Part shown: piece after piece, positions 41,833-53,125 of the stretch
How the letters are laid out: every line of letters begins with the position of its first letter
How positions within the stretch are numbered: the stretch's first letter is position 1
Assembly: GCF_002860205.1 (NCBI RefSeq)
Contig: NZ_PGVB01000004.1
Span: 1-64,000, forward strand
Source: Bacillus sp. T33-2
GTDB taxonomy: Bacteria > Bacillota > Bacilli > Bacillales > Cytobacillaceae
Length of the DNA: 64,000 bases
Direction: 5' to 3'
Program-made: the position numbers and the translations under genes
Notes under the pieces: generated by a model
What the model was told of the DNA's origin: nothing
The model's database searches: none
The model's input: only the letters and a program-made list of their open reading frames with translations

Positions 41833-43209
41833 ATGAAAAAGGTATTATCCATCTTTGCGGTATTAACTCTGATTTTTAGTCTCGCTGCCTGCAGTGATGC
41901 AAAAGAAACCAGCACAGATAAAAAGGAAGACAATGAAAAGAAAGAGGAAGTAACCCTATCTTACGCACACTGGAATCTGGGAACGGAAGAGGAAAAAAAT
42001 CTGGAGCGTATGATGCTTGAAGCTTTCCAGGAAAAATATCCGCACATCAAAATTGAACTGAATGAAACGGTTAATACAAAAGACTGGAATGGTACATTGG
42101 CAACAGCAGCAAGTGCCGGAACCATGCCGGATGTGTTCGCATTGCCGCAAATCCCGCTGGCTTTATCCAATGACTGGCTGTTGGATGTAACGAAAATGGT
42201 TGAAAATGATAAAGATTTTGCAAAGGTACCGAAGATCGTTAAAGAGTCTTCTACTTACGACGGTAAAATGTACGCAATCCCTTCAGCACAGCATTTCCTT
42301 GGCTATTTTGTAAACAAGGATGTCTTTAATGCAGCAAACCTTGATTACCCTGAATTTGGAGCGCCTGTAGAAGATTTTGTTACTGGAGTCAAAGAAGTTA
42401 CAAATGTTAACAATGGAGTTATTGGACTTAACAATGCTATGACTGTTGCAGAATGGTACCCTGCTGCAGTGAACCCGGATATGGGCTGGTACACATTGAA
42501 GGATCGCCAATTCGCGTTAGATAGCAAAGAGTATATTAATGGTGTCAATCTATCAAAAGAATTAGTAACGAACGGCTATGCATATGACACTTTAACAGAC
42601 GAACAAAAAGCCAACTTTAAGGGTAAAGACGGAAGTGAAACATGGATCCAGGGCGGAATCGGCCTTTGGTGGGATGGTACATTTGCAGCGGCAAACTTCA
42701 GTGAAAAGGCTGGCTTTGACTGGGATTTCATTGGCCTGCCTGGCGGTGTGACTGCAATTGCAAATGATTTCATAGGAATCTCAAAAACTAGCAAACACCC
42801 AGAGGAGGCTTATCTTTTTGCAAAATTCATGTCATTTGGCAAAGAGGGCTTCATGAAGCGTCTGGAAATTGCTGACAAAGAAGGAAAGACATTAAATACA
42901 TTGCCAATTACAACTGATGAAGAAGTTCTTGATGAATACTTTGCAATTCTTGATGTGCCTGGAATCCGTACTGCCTATGACAATCTTGACAAGGCAATTG
43001 TAGAACCGGTTAAGGTTGTACCTGGTTATGTTGATGCAAGATATGAGGCACTTACTGGCGTGAAAACTTCTGAAGCAGAAAACGCCAAAACAGGCCAGCT
43101 GCTTAATGCATTTGTCAAGGGCGAATCGAAAGTTGAAGACTATGCAAAACAACTTGACGAATTGGCGGATAAAAAAGCAGCTGAAGCAGAGGCTGCATTG
43201 GAAAACTAA
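41833..43209 (+). CDS. Sugar ABC transporter solute-binding lipoprotein
   Basis: A 458-residue extracytoplasmic binding protein of the carbohydrate uptake class 1 type. The lipobox is LAAC at about residues 17-20, so Cys becomes the lipid anchor after signal peptidase II. The binding fold follows, for example VTLSYAHWNLGTEEEKNLER and NDFIGISKTSKHPEEAYLFAKF. AAGGGAGAG precedes ATG. It probably delivers beta-1,2-linked gluco-oligosaccharides to the permeases encoded downstream; the specificity is inferred from context. Confidence 0.92.
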   Translation: MKKVLSIFAVLTLIFSLAACSDAKETSTDKKEDNEKKEEVTLSYAHWNLGTEEEKNLERMMLEAFQEKYPHIKIELNETVNTKDWNGTLATAASAGTMPDVFALPQIPLALSNDWLLDVTKMVENDKDFAKVPKIVKESSTYDGKMYAIPSAQHFLGYFVNKDVFNAANLDYPEFGAPVEDFVTGVKEVTNVNNGVIGLNNAMTVAEWYPAAVNPDMGWYTLKDRQFALDSKEYINGVNLSKELVTNGYAYDTLTDEQKANFKGKDGSETWIQGGIGLWWDGTFAAANFSEKAGFDWDFIGLPGGVTAIANDFIGISKTSKHPEEAYLFAKFMSFGKEGFMKRLEIADKEGKTLNTLPITTDEEVLDEYFAILDVPGIRTAYDNLDKAIVEPVKVVPGYVDARYEALTGVKTSEAENAKTGQLLNAFVKGESKVEDYAKQLDELADKKAAEAEAALEN

Positions 43210-43239
43210 GTAATCGTGAATGTTGGGGAGGTTGATAGT

Positions 43240-46188
43240 ATGAAGTCTAAGATATTAATTTGGTCGGTAATTACGCTGTTCTTCATATTTCCACAAGGGT
43301 TTGCATCTGCTGAAAATAACAGTGATAAAGTGCCAGCCGAAAAAATTGTCGAAGAACGCTATCATTCCGTCCTTCAAAAGTGGGAGAAGGAAGGAGTTAA
43401 GGACGCCTCAAATATTGAGGTGTCCGTTCCTTCTTCTGATTCCATAAGCACAGACCAACAGAATCTTTTGCCAGATTCTGAGAGTAAAGGATATGGGGAT
43501 AGTGTTTTCTATTGGCATAACCAGGAATCCATTTCATATGAGGTTAATGTGCCTGAGGAAGGTTTATACGAACTTTCATTTGATTATTACCCGTTAAGTA
43601 ACAAGGTTATTCCAATAGAAGGCGCAATCCTGGTGAACGGGGAATTTCCTTTTTATGAAAGCAGGCGAATCGTTTTTCCATCCGAATGGAAGAATGAACA
43701 GGATGTTTTTGAAAAAGACCGTTTTGGAAATGATGTTATTCCACAACAAACAACTGTCAATAAATGGAGCCGCGCCAAAGCAGAAGATGCAAGCCAGCTT
43801 CAGCCAGCACCATTGAAGTACTTTTTGAAACAGGGGAAAAACACAATCGAACTTTCCAATTTACGTGGGGAGATGCTTGTCGGAAAGTTATCAGTCACGT
43901 CTGTTTCCGAGCTTCTTGCTTATGAGGAGTACATAGAAGTAAATAAAGGACATAAACAAGTAAAAGAATTAATCGTAAATGAAGCTGAAACAAATTATAC
44001 GAAAAATAGTTCTTACATAAGACCCTTTGCTTCAACTGACCCTTCTGCGGTGCCCAGTGATCCCAAGTATCTATTATTAAATACGGTAGGCGGGGATTCG
44101 TGGGCAACGAGCGGCCAGGAAGTTAACTGGAATATAAAGGTTGACAAAGATGGATTTTATCAATTGACTTTTAAAGTCCAACAGAATAAAAAGACTGGGG
44201 CACCCGTTTTCAGGAAGGTTTCCATTGATGGCGAGATTCCTTTTTCTGAAGTAGCGTCATATACCTTTGAGTTTAACAAGAAATGGTCAAACGTTACGCT
44301 CTCAAACGATAAAGGTGAACCATACCTGTTTTATTTAACAAAAGGTGAGCACACAATTGGCCTTGAAGCTGATGCATCACCGATAGAAAGAGTAGCTTAT
44401 ACAACCAATGAAGTCATGAAAGAAATTGAGGAACTATCACTTTCTATTAAAAAACTGACAGGTAATCAAACAAATCAATCCCGCGGGTGGAAAATCAGCG
44501 AGTACATTCCGGATATTGAAGACCGTGTGAATCAATGGGCAAAGACTTTGGAAGAGGAAAGCAAATACTTAAAGGGATTAGGCGATCCAGAAAAGGATTC
44601 AAGCGAAATAGTCTCCCTTCAATTAGCAGTACAAAAGTTGAAGAAATTAAGTGAGAAACCGGATGAAATTCCCAATAGGATGACGGAGCTGTCGGAAGGC
44701 TCTTCTTCAGTGGCACAGTTGCTTGGAAACCTATTGGTGGAGCTGCCTAAACAGCCCTTGTTAGTAGACCGCTTTTACCTGCACGGGGAACAAGAATTGC
44801 CGGCAGCTGCAATTGGTTTTCTAGAGAAGACGTGGAATGGCCTTGAGCGTTTTGCTCTTTCGTTTACTTCTGGAAATTATACTGTTGACAATCGTGACGA
44901 TGAAACCATTGAGGTCTGGATGAACCGGCCTCGCCAGTATGTGGAGCAAATACAGAATTTAGCGGACCGGACTTTTACGCCTGAAACTGGCATTCCTGTA
45001 AAATTCTCATTAATGCCGGATGAATCCAAATTAGTTTTATCCAGTGCGGCAAATAAACAGCCGGATGTTGCCCTTGGGATTAGCAACTGGCTGCCATATG
45101 AACTATCCATACGAGGTGCGGCAGTTGACCTGCACCAATTTGAAGATTTCGAGGCTTATAGCAAGCAATTTTCACCTGGCGCATTCTTGCCTTTGATGAT
45201 AGAGGATTCGGTATATGCTTTGCCTGAGACACAGGATTTCTTTGTGCAGTTTTATAGAAGGGACATACTGGATGCTATGAATCTGCCAGTTCCCGATACA
45301 TGGGATGATGTTATCAGCATCTTGCCAGAGCTTCAAAGATTCGGAATGAATTACTATACACCGATTTCAGGTGCGGCAGGATTTAAGCCGTTTCAAACTA
45401 CTGCTCCTTTCATTTATCAGTTCCAGGGGGACCTTTATGAAAAGGACGGAATGAGGACTGCGATTGGATCGGAGGAAGCGTTGGAAGGGATTCAGTTCAT
45501 GGCAGATCTTAATACAATCTACAGCCTTCCGCTTCAGGTTCCGAATTTTTACAATCACTTTAGATATGCGACGATGCCTATTGGGGTTTCAAGCTTCACT
45601 ACCTATGTACAATTGACTTCGGCTGCTCCTGAGATAGCTGGCTGGTGGGATATTACTCCACAACCAGGAAACAAACAGGAGGATGGAACGGTAGAGCGTT
45701 GGGCAACCGGTTCAGGCCAGTCGGCAATGATTTTCAAGGGAACAAAAGATAAAGAGAAATCATGGGAACTATTAAAATGGTGGATGGATACTGAAACGCA
45801 GACAGAATTCGCATCCAGCCTCCAAACCCTGTATGGGCCTGAGTATATGTGGAACACGGCCAATCTTGAAGCGTTCAACCAGCTGCCGTGGCCTGAAGAA
45901 CATAAGGAAACCATTTTGAAGCAATGGGAGTATTTGCAGGAAGTGCCTAAAACTCCAGGAGCGTATATGGTAGAACGTGAACTTAGTAACATATGGAATC
46001 GGATTGTTTTTGACGGGGAAAATACGAGATCTGCTGTCGACGATTCGATCATCGCAATTGATAGAGAGATTACCCGCAAAATGGAGGAGTTCGGCTATAT
46101 GAAAAACGGTAAAATGGTCAAGCCTTATCCGATTCCTACCATTGAGCAAGTGAAAAGTTGGGCAGGCGAAGAAAATGACAAAAAATAA
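43240..46188 (+). CDS. Giant solute-binding protein with two carbohydrate-binding-like domains
   Basis: A 982-residue secreted protein. The signal peptide is cleaved after about residue 23 ([10 protein letters not shown]). Two similar beta-sandwich modules lie at about 70-225 and 245-395, each with GLYELSF or GFYQLTF, an F-rich strand and a KGxHTI or KNTIEL end, like CBM35/CBM6 domains. A helical linker (400-525) leads to a solute-binding-protein fold at about 535-980 ([32 protein letters not shown]). No lipobox is present, so attachment is unclear. It could catch the polymer with its modules and pass fragments on. ATG 43240 follows GGGGAGG; GTG 43216 is in frame. The end overlaps the next permease gene. 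Confidence 0.8.
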   Translation: MKSKILIWSVITLFFIFPQGFASAENNSDKVPAEKIVEERYHSVLQKWEKEGVKDASNIEVSVPSSDSISTDQQNLLPDSESKGYGDSVFYWHNQESISYEVNVPEEGLYELSFDYYPLSNKVIPIEGAILVNGEFPFYESRRIVFPSEWKNEQDVFEKDRFGNDVIPQQTTVNKWSRAKAEDASQLQPAPLKYFLKQGKNTIELSNLRGEMLVGKLSVTSVSELLAYEEYIEVNKGHKQVKELIVNEAETNYTKNSSYIRPFASTDPSAVPSDPKYLLLNTVGGDSWATSGQEVNWNIKVDKDGFYQLTFKVQQNKKTGAPVFRKVSIDGEIPFSEVASYTFEFNKKWSNVTLSNDKGEPYLFYLTKGEHTIGLEADASPIERVAYTTNEVMKEIEELSLSIKKLTGNQTNQSRGWKISEYIPDIEDRVNQWAKTLEEESKYLKGLGDPEKDSSEIVSLQLAVQKLKKLSEKPDEIPNRMTELSEGSSSVAQLLGNLLVELPKQPLLVDRFYLHGEQELPAAAIGFLEKTWNGLERFALSFTSGNYTVDNRDDETIEVWMNRPRQYVEQIQNLADRTFTPETGIPVKFSLMPDESKLVLSSAANKQPDVALGISNWLPYELSIRGAAVDLHQFEDFEAYSKQFSPGAFLPLMIEDSVYALPETQDFFVQFYRRDILDAMNLPVPDTWDDVISILPELQRFGMNYYTPISGAAGFKPFQTTAPFIYQFQGDLYEKDGMRTAIGSEEALEGIQFMADLNTIYSLPLQVPNFYNHFRYATMPIGVSSFTTYVQLTSAAPEIAGWWDITPQPGNKQEDGTVERWATGSGQSAMIFKGTKDKEKSWELLKWWMDTETQTEFASSLQTLYGPEYMWNTANLEAFNQLPWPEEHKETILKQWEYLQEVPKTPGAYMVERELSNIWNRIVFDGENTRSAVDDSIIAIDREITRKMEEFGYMKNGKMVKPYPIPTIEQVKSWAGEENDKK

Positions 46189-47065
46189 ACGGGACTTTAG
46201 CCAATGGTTTTTTCTTGGTCCATATATCATCTTTTTTACGGCTTTTATCATAATCCCTGTTGGTGCGGCAATTCTATTGTCCTTTACGTATTTCAATGCG
46301 ATTGAAACGCCGAAACCTATCGGGCTGAGCAACTATGTAAGCCTGATAACACAGGATGAAGTGTTCATGCAGAAGATAGTCCCGAATACATTGACTTTTG
46401 CGCTTATCGTAGGCCCGGGCGGATATATCCTTTCTTTTATTCTGGCATGGGCGCTGGCTCAGGTTCCAAGCAAACTAAGGACTATCCTGGCGCTGATTAT
46501 CTATTCACCCTCCATGACGGCCGGGGTGGCAATGGCTGTCGTATGGACCATTATCTTCAGTGGTGACCAAACAGGCTATTTGAACAGTATCCTGATCACC
46601 ATGGGAGTGTTGTTCGAGCCGATCCAGTGGCTTCAATCTCCTGAATACCTCATGAAGATTATGATTTTCGTTACGCTATGGGGAAGCATGGGTGTCGGAT
46701 TTTTGGCAATGCTGTCCGGGGTCCTGAACATCAATTCTGAAATTTATGAAGCTGGTTATATTGATGGGATTAAAAATCGGTTCCAGGAGGTTATCTACAT
46801 TACCATTCCTTCAATGAAACCCCAGATGCTGTTCGGTGCGGTTATGGCGGTAGTAGGAACGTTTCAGGCAGGAGCGATCGGGGTTGCCCTTTCAGGGGCA
46901 AACCCGACACCGCAGTATGCGGGCCAGCTGATGGTCAACCATCTTGAGGACTTTGGTTTTATACGTTATGAAATGGGTTATGCTGCGGCGATTTCGGTTG
47001 TGCTGCTGATCGTTGTTTACGCATTTTCCAAAGTAGCCTGGAGACTGTTCGGGGAAAAGGATTAA
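46175..47065 (+). CDS. Sugar ABC transporter permease, MalF-like, first pair
   Basis: A 296-residue inner-membrane subunit with six helices. The EAA loop that contacts the ATPase is [20 protein letters not shown]. It overlaps the binding-protein gene by 14 bases and is followed nine bases later by its partner permease. No ATPase gene is present in the operon, so a shared MsmX-type ATPase, established in Bacillus subtilis, probably drives it. Confidence 0.92.
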   Translation: MTKNKRDFSQWFFLGPYIIFFTAFIIIPVGAAILLSFTYFNAIETPKPIGLSNYVSLITQDEVFMQKIVPNTLTFALIVGPGGYILSFILAWALAQVPSKLRTILALIIYSPSMTAGVAMAVVWTIIFSGDQTGYLNSILITMGVLFEPIQWLQSPEYLMKIMIFVTLWGSMGVGFLAMLSGVLNINSEIYEAGYIDGIKNRFQEVIYITIPSMKPQMLFGAVMAVVGTFQAGAIGVALSGANPTPQYAGQLMVNHLEDFGFIRYEMGYAAAISVVLLIVVYAFSKVAWRLFGEKD

Positions 47066-47083
47066 CAACTGGGAGTGATTAGT

Positions 47084-47959
47084 ATGTCTGCCTTTCATGG
47101 AACCAAAATGAATCCATCAAAGTTTCATAAAAGCCAATTGAAGTTTCTTGTGTTTTTAATACCATTGGCTGTATTCATGGCTTTGCCGATCGTTTTTATA
47201 TTTTTCCACGCTTTTAAACCGATTGACGAATTGTTCGCCTATCCACCCCGTTTTTTCGTCGATAAGCCAACATTGCAAAATTTCGCCGATTTGTTTGGAC
47301 AGGCAAATGCAACTGGGGTGCCGATGTCCCGCTATTTATTTAACAGCATCGCCATTACCCTCATAGTTGTCTTTTTGACGATTATAATCAGCACGATGGC
47401 TGGATATGCGTTGTCAAAGAAAGAGTTTAAATCAAAGAAGATCATTTTCGAGATCAATACCATTGCATTGATGTTTGTTCCGGCAGCAGTATCGATTCCG
47501 AGATATTTATTAATAGAAGAATTAGGGCTGATCAATAACTTTTTGGTCCATATTCTGCCGCTTTTGGCAATGCCGATCGGCCTTTTCCTTGTTAAGCAGT
47601 TCATCGACCAAATACCGAATGAATTGATAGAAGCTGCCAAATTGGATGGCGCTTCGGATTTTCACATTTTTACAAGGATCATCATACCGTTGGTAAAGCC
47701 AGCCATTGCGACCGTAGCCATTCTGTCATTCCAGTTGGTCTGGAATAGCACGGAGAGCTCTACCTTGTATGTCAATGACGAAGGATTGAAAAACTTCGCA
47801 TTCTATATGTCGACCTTGACTTCGGCCGCAGGCAATAGTGTTGCGGGACAGGGAATGGCGGCAGCCGCTTCGCTGATCATGTTCATTCCGAACTTAATTA
47901 TTTTTATTTTTCTTCAAAGCCAGGTAATGAACACGATGGCACATTCAGGAATCAAGTAA
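47084..47959 (+). CDS. Sugar ABC transporter permease, MalG-like, first pair
   Basis: A 291-residue permease with six membrane helices and the EAA loop [20 protein letters not shown]. Its C-terminus resembles the MalG class. It completes the first permease pair. ATG 47084 follows GGGAGTG; GTG 47075 is an in-frame alternative nine bases upstream. Confidence 0.92.
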   Translation: MSAFHGTKMNPSKFHKSQLKFLVFLIPLAVFMALPIVFIFFHAFKPIDELFAYPPRFFVDKPTLQNFADLFGQANATGVPMSRYLFNSIAITLIVVFLTIIISTMAGYALSKKEFKSKKIIFEINTIALMFVPAAVSIPRYLLIEELGLINNFLVHILPLLAMPIGLFLVKQFIDQIPNELIEAAKLDGASDFHIFTRIIIPLVKPAIATVAILSFQLVWNSTESSTLYVNDEGLKNFAFYMSTLTSAAGNSVAGQGMAAAASLIMFIPNLIIFIFLQSQVMNTMAHSGIK

Positions 47960-47977
47960 TAGATAGGGGGGAGGGAA

Positions 47978-49996
47978 ATGAGGAAATACATAGTTATTAT
48001 ATGCACTTGGATCTTGCTATTGTTTCCCTTACAGTCAACCGCATATGCGTCTGCTCCGTATAAGACACAAACACTGTCCAGCGACGGGGGACTGATTGAA
48101 ACACAGACGGCATTCTCTCCAATAGGAGATTTTCTATCAGGTACTGAGATCAAAGCACCTGAAGATATCTATGCCGATCCAAACGGCTACATATATGTAG
48201 TTGATTCCGGAGCGAAAAAAGTTCTGGTTGCAAATGAAAAAGGGAGTCTTGTCGCACAAATCGGAGAAGGCATTCTCGACACTCCTACCGGGGTATATGT
48301 CGACGAACTTGGAGATATATATGTAGCTGATTATTCAAAAGAAAAGGTTTTTAAATTCACTGTGGAAGGAAAGCTTGAGGCGGAATATGGAAAGCCTGAC
48401 TCCCCGCTCTTTGGGAGTTCCTCTCCATATAAGCCCCAAAAAGTGGGGGTCGACCGCCGAGGCAACCTTTATGTCATAAGTGAGGGTTCAACTAATGGAA
48501 TCATTCAGCTGAGCAAGGACGGATCCTTTCTTGGCTATTACGGTGTAAACAATACCGATGTTTCCATTTCATCCTTTCTCAAGAATTTGCTTACGACTGA
48601 AACTCAAAAATCAAAGGTGTTTTTGAAAACTCCTCCGGCTCCGGATAATGTTGCCATCGACAAGCAGGGACTTATTTATTCCGTGACGGAAGGAACCAAA
48701 AATGAAGTAATCAAAAAACTGAATGTTGCCGGCAAAAATATGTTATGGCCGGATGTTTCCTGGGATTCAACCTATCAGGATATTGCTGTAGATGAGGATG
48801 GGAATATTTTCACCTTGAACAGCACAGGTGAAGTCCATGAATTTGATAGCTTTGGGAACCTGTTGTTTGTTTTTGGAGGACTGGATGATGGGTCCAACCG
48901 GCTTGGCTTATTCAAGCAGCCAACTGGAATAACTATCGATCGCAGCGGCAGGGTTTATGTGACTGACAAAGAGCGGGGCATGGTCACGGTCTTTGAAAAA
49001 ACAGCCTTTTCTGAGCAGGTGCATAAAGGGATTGCCTTATATAAAGAAGGTTTATATGTAGAAAGCCAGCAATACTGGAAATCCGTCCTTGAATTGAACT
49101 CATCATTCGGACTGGCCCATACGGCAATGGGAAAAGCCTATTATAAACAGCAGGACTATGACAGTGCGCTAGAGGAATATACACTTGCGAAAGATCCATA
49201 CGGATATTCCGACGCATTCTGGGAAGTCCGCCAGGCATGGATGGAGGAAAATCTAAGCGCGGTGTTCCTTATTGTGATCGTGTTCTTCTTAATCTATTAT
49301 TTGGTCAAGTATGTGGATAAGAAGAAAAAAATCCTGGACGCGCCGCGTGCCGGATGGAGAAAGTGGAAATCCCGTAAACTATTGTCCGAGCTGCTGTTTA
49401 TATTTCAATTTTTCAGGCATCCGATTGACAGTTTCTATTATTTGAAACGGGAAAATTATGCTTCAGTTTTGTCTGCCACAATACTTTATGTTGTTTTATT
49501 CATTGAATATTTGATTGCAAAATTCCAGACGGGATTTCTGTTCGCATCCTATATTAGCGAGGATGCAAGTCTGCTAGTAGAAATATTGGTCGTGTTCATT
49601 CCAATATTATTATTAATTATTGCCAACTATATGGTAAGTACAATTAATGATGGGGAAGGAAGATTCAGGGATATTTATATCGGGACCATTTATTCGCTGG
49701 CTCCTTATATCGTCTTTATCATTCCTATTACATTAGTATCAAATGTATTGACCTATAATGAATCGTTCATTTATATTTTCTCGACTCGGATTGTATACGC
49801 CTGGTGCTTGCTAATCCTGTTCATCATGATCAAGGAAATACACAATTACTCCTTCTCAGAGACGTTTCGGAACATTTTTGTAACTCTGTTTGGGATGGTC
49901 ATTATGATACTTGTCCTTTTCATCATATTTGTATTGTTTGACCAGGTGTATGACTTTGTCTACTCCATCGTGAAGGAGGTTCTCCTGCGTGCATAA
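47978..49996 (+). CDS. NHL-repeat, TPR and Yip1-domain membrane protein
   Basis: A 672-residue protein with a signal peptide (cleavage near AYASA, residue 25). NHL-type propeller repeats span about 55-355 (for example PEDIYADPNGYIYVVDSGAK, PTGVYVDELGDIYVADYS, PTGITIDRSGRVYVTDKERG). One or two TPR helices follow (380-425). A membrane helix comes at about 430-450, then a five-helix Yip1-like domain to the end. The propeller would face outside and could bind glycan or neighbouring proteins. Its place between two permease pairs suggests an accessory of uptake. It overlaps the next gene by eight bases. No function is known to me for this build. Confidence 0.75.
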   Translation: MRKYIVIICTWILLLFPLQSTAYASAPYKTQTLSSDGGLIETQTAFSPIGDFLSGTEIKAPEDIYADPNGYIYVVDSGAKKVLVANEKGSLVAQIGEGILDTPTGVYVDELGDIYVADYSKEKVFKFTVEGKLEAEYGKPDSPLFGSSSPYKPQKVGVDRRGNLYVISEGSTNGIIQLSKDGSFLGYYGVNNTDVSISSFLKNLLTTETQKSKVFLKTPPAPDNVAIDKQGLIYSVTEGTKNEVIKKLNVAGKNMLWPDVSWDSTYQDIAVDEDGNIFTLNSTGEVHEFDSFGNLLFVFGGLDDGSNRLGLFKQPTGITIDRSGRVYVTDKERGMVTVFEKTAFSEQVHKGIALYKEGLYVESQQYWKSVLELNSSFGLAHTAMGKAYYKQQDYDSALEEYTLAKDPYGYSDAFWEVRQAWMEENLSAVFLIVIVFFLIYYLVKYVDKKKKILDAPRAGWRKWKSRKLLSELLFIFQFFRHPIDSFYYLKRENYASVLSATILYVVLFIEYLIAKFQTGFLFASYISEDASLLVEILVVFIPILLLIIANYMVSTINDGEGRFRDIYIGTIYSLAPYIVFIIPITLVSNVLTYNESFIYIFSTRIVYAWCLLILFIMIKEIHNYSFSETFRNIFVTLFGMVIMILVLFIIFVLFDQVYDFVYSIVKEVLLRA

Positions 49997-52247
49997 GAAA
50001 CTATTAATAGTGCTTATTCTCTTGATTTTGCCCATCCATGCTTTAGCAGATTCGGCATTGCAAACAAATAAGGATAATCCTTCCATTAACACCAGAAATG
50101 AACAAACCGAAATGAAGTATACTTCAGCAGCATTTACAAAACCGGAAAGCAAGGCCGGTGAACTAGTGCAGCAGGCAAATACGTTCGAAGGCTTTGAAAA
50201 GGCAGCTGAAAACAATGGGTACATACTTTATGTAAACAAGGAATCCTTAGCGCTGAAGGTCCAGGATAAGCAAACTGGTTATGTCTGGAATACCGGCCTT
50301 GATAAGCCCGATGATTATCGGATCAATAAAACGTGGGAGCAAATGATCCAATCAGCCATTACGATTGAATATGCTGACCGCAATGGGAAAGTCAGAAGTG
50401 AGAGTATCCTTACAAATGACTCCCGTCCAAATGTAAAACGTACGAAAAATGGCTTTAGTGCCAAAGTATTCATGAACCAGGCTAAAATTGCCTTTCAGCT
50501 GGATGTTGAACTGGAAGATGATCAGCTTGTGGTGACGATCCCAAAGGAGCAATTAAAAGAAAACAAGCGTACTCAGCTGATTTCAGTTAAGGCATACCCA
50601 TTCTTCGGATCGGTCAATGAGAATGATTTGAATGGTTATATGTTCCTGCCGGACGGCAGCGGGGCCCTCATCAGGTATGAAAAGAGCGGCAACAAATCGG
50701 GCACTCCGTTTGTCGGCTCCGTTTTTGGAGAAGATGAAGGCTTTAAACGGACGATGGCCGTTAATGAAAAAGTTTATCCCGTCCAGCCGATCAAAATGCC
50801 TGTATTCGGGGCAGTGCATGGCGTAAAGGAGAACGCTTTTTTAACAGTCATTGAGGATGGATATTCCTTTGCCGATATTGTAGCCTATCCAGCAGGTATA
50901 TCGACAGATTTTAACTGGGTATCTTCCCAGTTCCATTATCGGTATGAATATTACCAGCCAACGAGCAAGAATATGCAAGGAATTAATCTTTACCAAAAGG
51001 ACACTAACGATTTCGATATTAAGCTCCGCTATATGTTCTTGAATAAAGATAATGCCGACTATGTTGGGATGGCGAAAAGATACCAGGAATACCTGGTTGA
51101 AAATGAAAAATTAAAAAAGCAGGAAGACAAGGCGCAAGTAAGGCTCGAAATCCTGGGCGGAGAAGTAAAACATGGCTTGCTGTGGGATACGGTCATCCCA
51201 ATGACAGAAGTGGACAAGATCCCGCAGATTACAAAAGAACTGAAGAAAAAAGAAGTAGATAATATGTTTGTCATTTATAAGGGTTGGTCAAAGAACGGAC
51301 TTACTGGTACCCTGCCATCCAAATTTCCATTGGAGAAGAAACTCGGAAATAAAGATGATATTGAGGATGTTACGAACCTCTTAAAAAAGGACAACATACC
51401 AATCTATTTTAATACAGACTATACGAAAGCGTATGAAGGTGCTTCAGGTTATTCCGGCAGTAAGGATGTTGCCAAAAAGGTGAGTTCGGAAACGATAGCC
51501 ATTCAAGAAAAAGATCAGAAGCTTTTTTATCTATCCCCTTTTAAATCCTTGGAAATTGCTAAAGAGGATGTAAAGGATTACAGCAAGCATAACATTTCCA
51601 ATCTGGCCATCGATTCCACTGGATACACGTTATTTTCCGATTACAATAAATCAAAATCCTCCAATCGGGAGAAGACGATTGAAACGTATAATGAATTATT
51701 CCGGGAATTGAACAAATCAATGGGAAGCATCTCCCTTTATGGACCAAATGTTTACGCATGGAACCAGTCAGACCGGTACCTGGATGTTCCAATGTTTTCA
51801 TCCAATTATGTTTCAGTTACCGATACTGTCCCTTTCTTGCAAATTGTCTTAAAAGGGTATTTGCCTTACTTCGCACCATTTTCAAATTTCAATGCCAATC
51901 CGGAAGAGAATGTGTTGAGAATGATTGAATACGGTGCTTACCCGTCATTTTTATTAACGGATCAGCCTTCGAGCTTATTAATGGATACCCCATCAAAGGA
52001 TGTGTATACATCCGAGTTTTCAGTATGGAAGGATGAGATCGCAGAACAATACGCAAAGGTGGAACAAAGCCTTGGGCGCGTGGAGGGAGCTGCGATTGTT
52101 GCGCGGGATGTGCCGCAAGCAGGCATTGTAGAGGTTTCCTATTCCAACGGGAAAATGATAATTGTGAATTACACGGACAAGCCTTATAGCAAAGATTCAA
52201 TTCAAGTAGCTGCAAAAGATTTCGCAGTCGTAGAAAGGGGGGAATAG
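49989..52247 (+). CDS. Secreted DUF5696-family protein
   Basis: A 752-residue protein that starts at GTG 49989 behind AAGGAGG. It has a signal peptide (LLIVLILLILPIHALA). Residues 60-350 are beta-rich and resemble a galactose-mutarotase or glycosidase beta-sandwich (NGYMFLPDGSGALIRY). From about 380 to 700 the pattern suits a TIM barrel (VDNMFVIYKGWSKNGL, ISNLAIDSTGYTLFSDYN). The family is DUF5696, which I recall beside sugar transporters in Paenibacillus and Bacillus. A role as a surface glycosidase is plausible from the fold pattern but no catalytic residues can be named. It is followed two bases later by the second permease pair. Confidence 0.75.
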   Translation: MHKKLLIVLILLILPIHALADSALQTNKDNPSINTRNEQTEMKYTSAAFTKPESKAGELVQQANTFEGFEKAAENNGYILYVNKESLALKVQDKQTGYVWNTGLDKPDDYRINKTWEQMIQSAITIEYADRNGKVRSESILTNDSRPNVKRTKNGFSAKVFMNQAKIAFQLDVELEDDQLVVTIPKEQLKENKRTQLISVKAYPFFGSVNENDLNGYMFLPDGSGALIRYEKSGNKSGTPFVGSVFGEDEGFKRTMAVNEKVYPVQPIKMPVFGAVHGVKENAFLTVIEDGYSFADIVAYPAGISTDFNWVSSQFHYRYEYYQPTSKNMQGINLYQKDTNDFDIKLRYMFLNKDNADYVGMAKRYQEYLVENEKLKKQEDKAQVRLEILGGEVKHGLLWDTVIPMTEVDKIPQITKELKKKEVDNMFVIYKGWSKNGLTGTLPSKFPLEKKLGNKDDIEDVTNLLKKDNIPIYFNTDYTKAYEGASGYSGSKDVAKKVSSETIAIQEKDQKLFYLSPFKSLEIAKEDVKDYSKHNISNLAIDSTGYTLFSDYNKSKSSNREKTIETYNELFRELNKSMGSISLYGPNVYAWNQSDRYLDVPMFSSNYVSVTDTVPFLQIVLKGYLPYFAPFSNFNANPEENVLRMIEYGAYPSFLLTDQPSSLLMDTPSKDVYTSEFSVWKDEIAEQYAKVEQSLGRVEGAAIVARDVPQAGIVEVSYSNGKMIIVNYTDKPYSKDSIQVAAKDFAVVERGE

Positions 52248-52249
52248 CG

Positions 52250-53110
52250 GTGAAGGGTTTAAGGGCAAAAAATAGTGCAGTCGGACTATTATTTGTTTCA
52301 CCATGGATTATCGGCTTCTTGATTTTTACCGCTTTTCCTCTTTTATATTCTTTATATTTGAGCTTTCAAAAAGTAAAAATTACCACGACGGGAATTCAGA
52401 CCGAGTTTGTAAAATTCGGGAACTTTGAATATGCCTTTGTCGTTGATGCTGTCTTTATCGACAGGATGACTAAGTATTTAGAGGAATTGGCCATATCGGT
52501 ACCGATCATCATCGTATTTTCATTGATCATTTCCTTGCTGCTTAACCAAAAGGTAAAATTTCGCGGAATGTTCCGGACGATTTTTTTCCTTCCAGTAATC
52601 ATTGCGAGCGGCCCAGTCATGAAGGAATTGATAGATCAAGGCATTACAACCATTCCTTCCATTGAACAATACGCAATCTATCAGGCTCTTAATTCGAATC
52701 CTGACGGCTTTTTCAATGGAATCCTGCTTTACTTGATCAAAAATCTGATCATGATTCTTTGGTTTTCCGGAGTTCAAATATTGATATTCCTTGCAGCACT
52801 TCAAAAGATGGACAAGCAAATTTACGAGGCTGCTAAAATTGATGGTGCATCTAACTGGGAAACATTCTGGAAAGTGACTCTCCCAAGTTTATTCCCAATG
52901 ATTATCGTAAACACCATTTATACCATTGTCATGTATTCGATATTTTCTTTGAATCCTATTATCGAGCATATCCAGACCAATATGTTTAAAGTGGATACTG
53001 GTTTCGGTTATGCATCGGCGCTATCCTGGATTTACTTTCTCATCATTGCACTTGCACTGCTGATCAGTGTAGGGGCGATGACATTGAAGGGAAGGAAAAA
53101 TTACTCTTAA
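52250..53110 (+). CDS. Sugar ABC transporter permease, MalF-like, second pair
   Basis: A 286-residue permease. GTG start at 52250 follows AGGGGGG at the end of the previous gene. Six membrane helices are visible and the EAA loop is EAAKIDGASNWETFWKVTLP. It differs clearly from the first MalF-like subunit, so it is no simple recent duplicate. It pairs with the next gene. Confidence 0.92.
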   Translation: MKGLRAKNSAVGLLFVSPWIIGFLIFTAFPLLYSLYLSFQKVKITTTGIQTEFVKFGNFEYAFVVDAVFIDRMTKYLEELAISVPIIIVFSLIISLLLNQKVKFRGMFRTIFFLPVIIASGPVMKELIDQGITTIPSIEQYAIYQALNSNPDGFFNGILLYLIKNLIMILWFSGVQILIFLAALQKMDKQIYEAAKIDGASNWETFWKVTLPSLFPMIIVNTIYTIVMYSIFSLNPIIEHIQTNMFKVDTGFGYASALSWIYFLIIALALLISVGAMTLKGRKNYS

Positions 53111-53125
53111 AAAGGAGGGTTCAAA

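Noticed and set aside
46858-46870. Further LacI operator in the permease gene (GAACGTTTCAGG)
   Set aside because: Only half of the palindrome matches.
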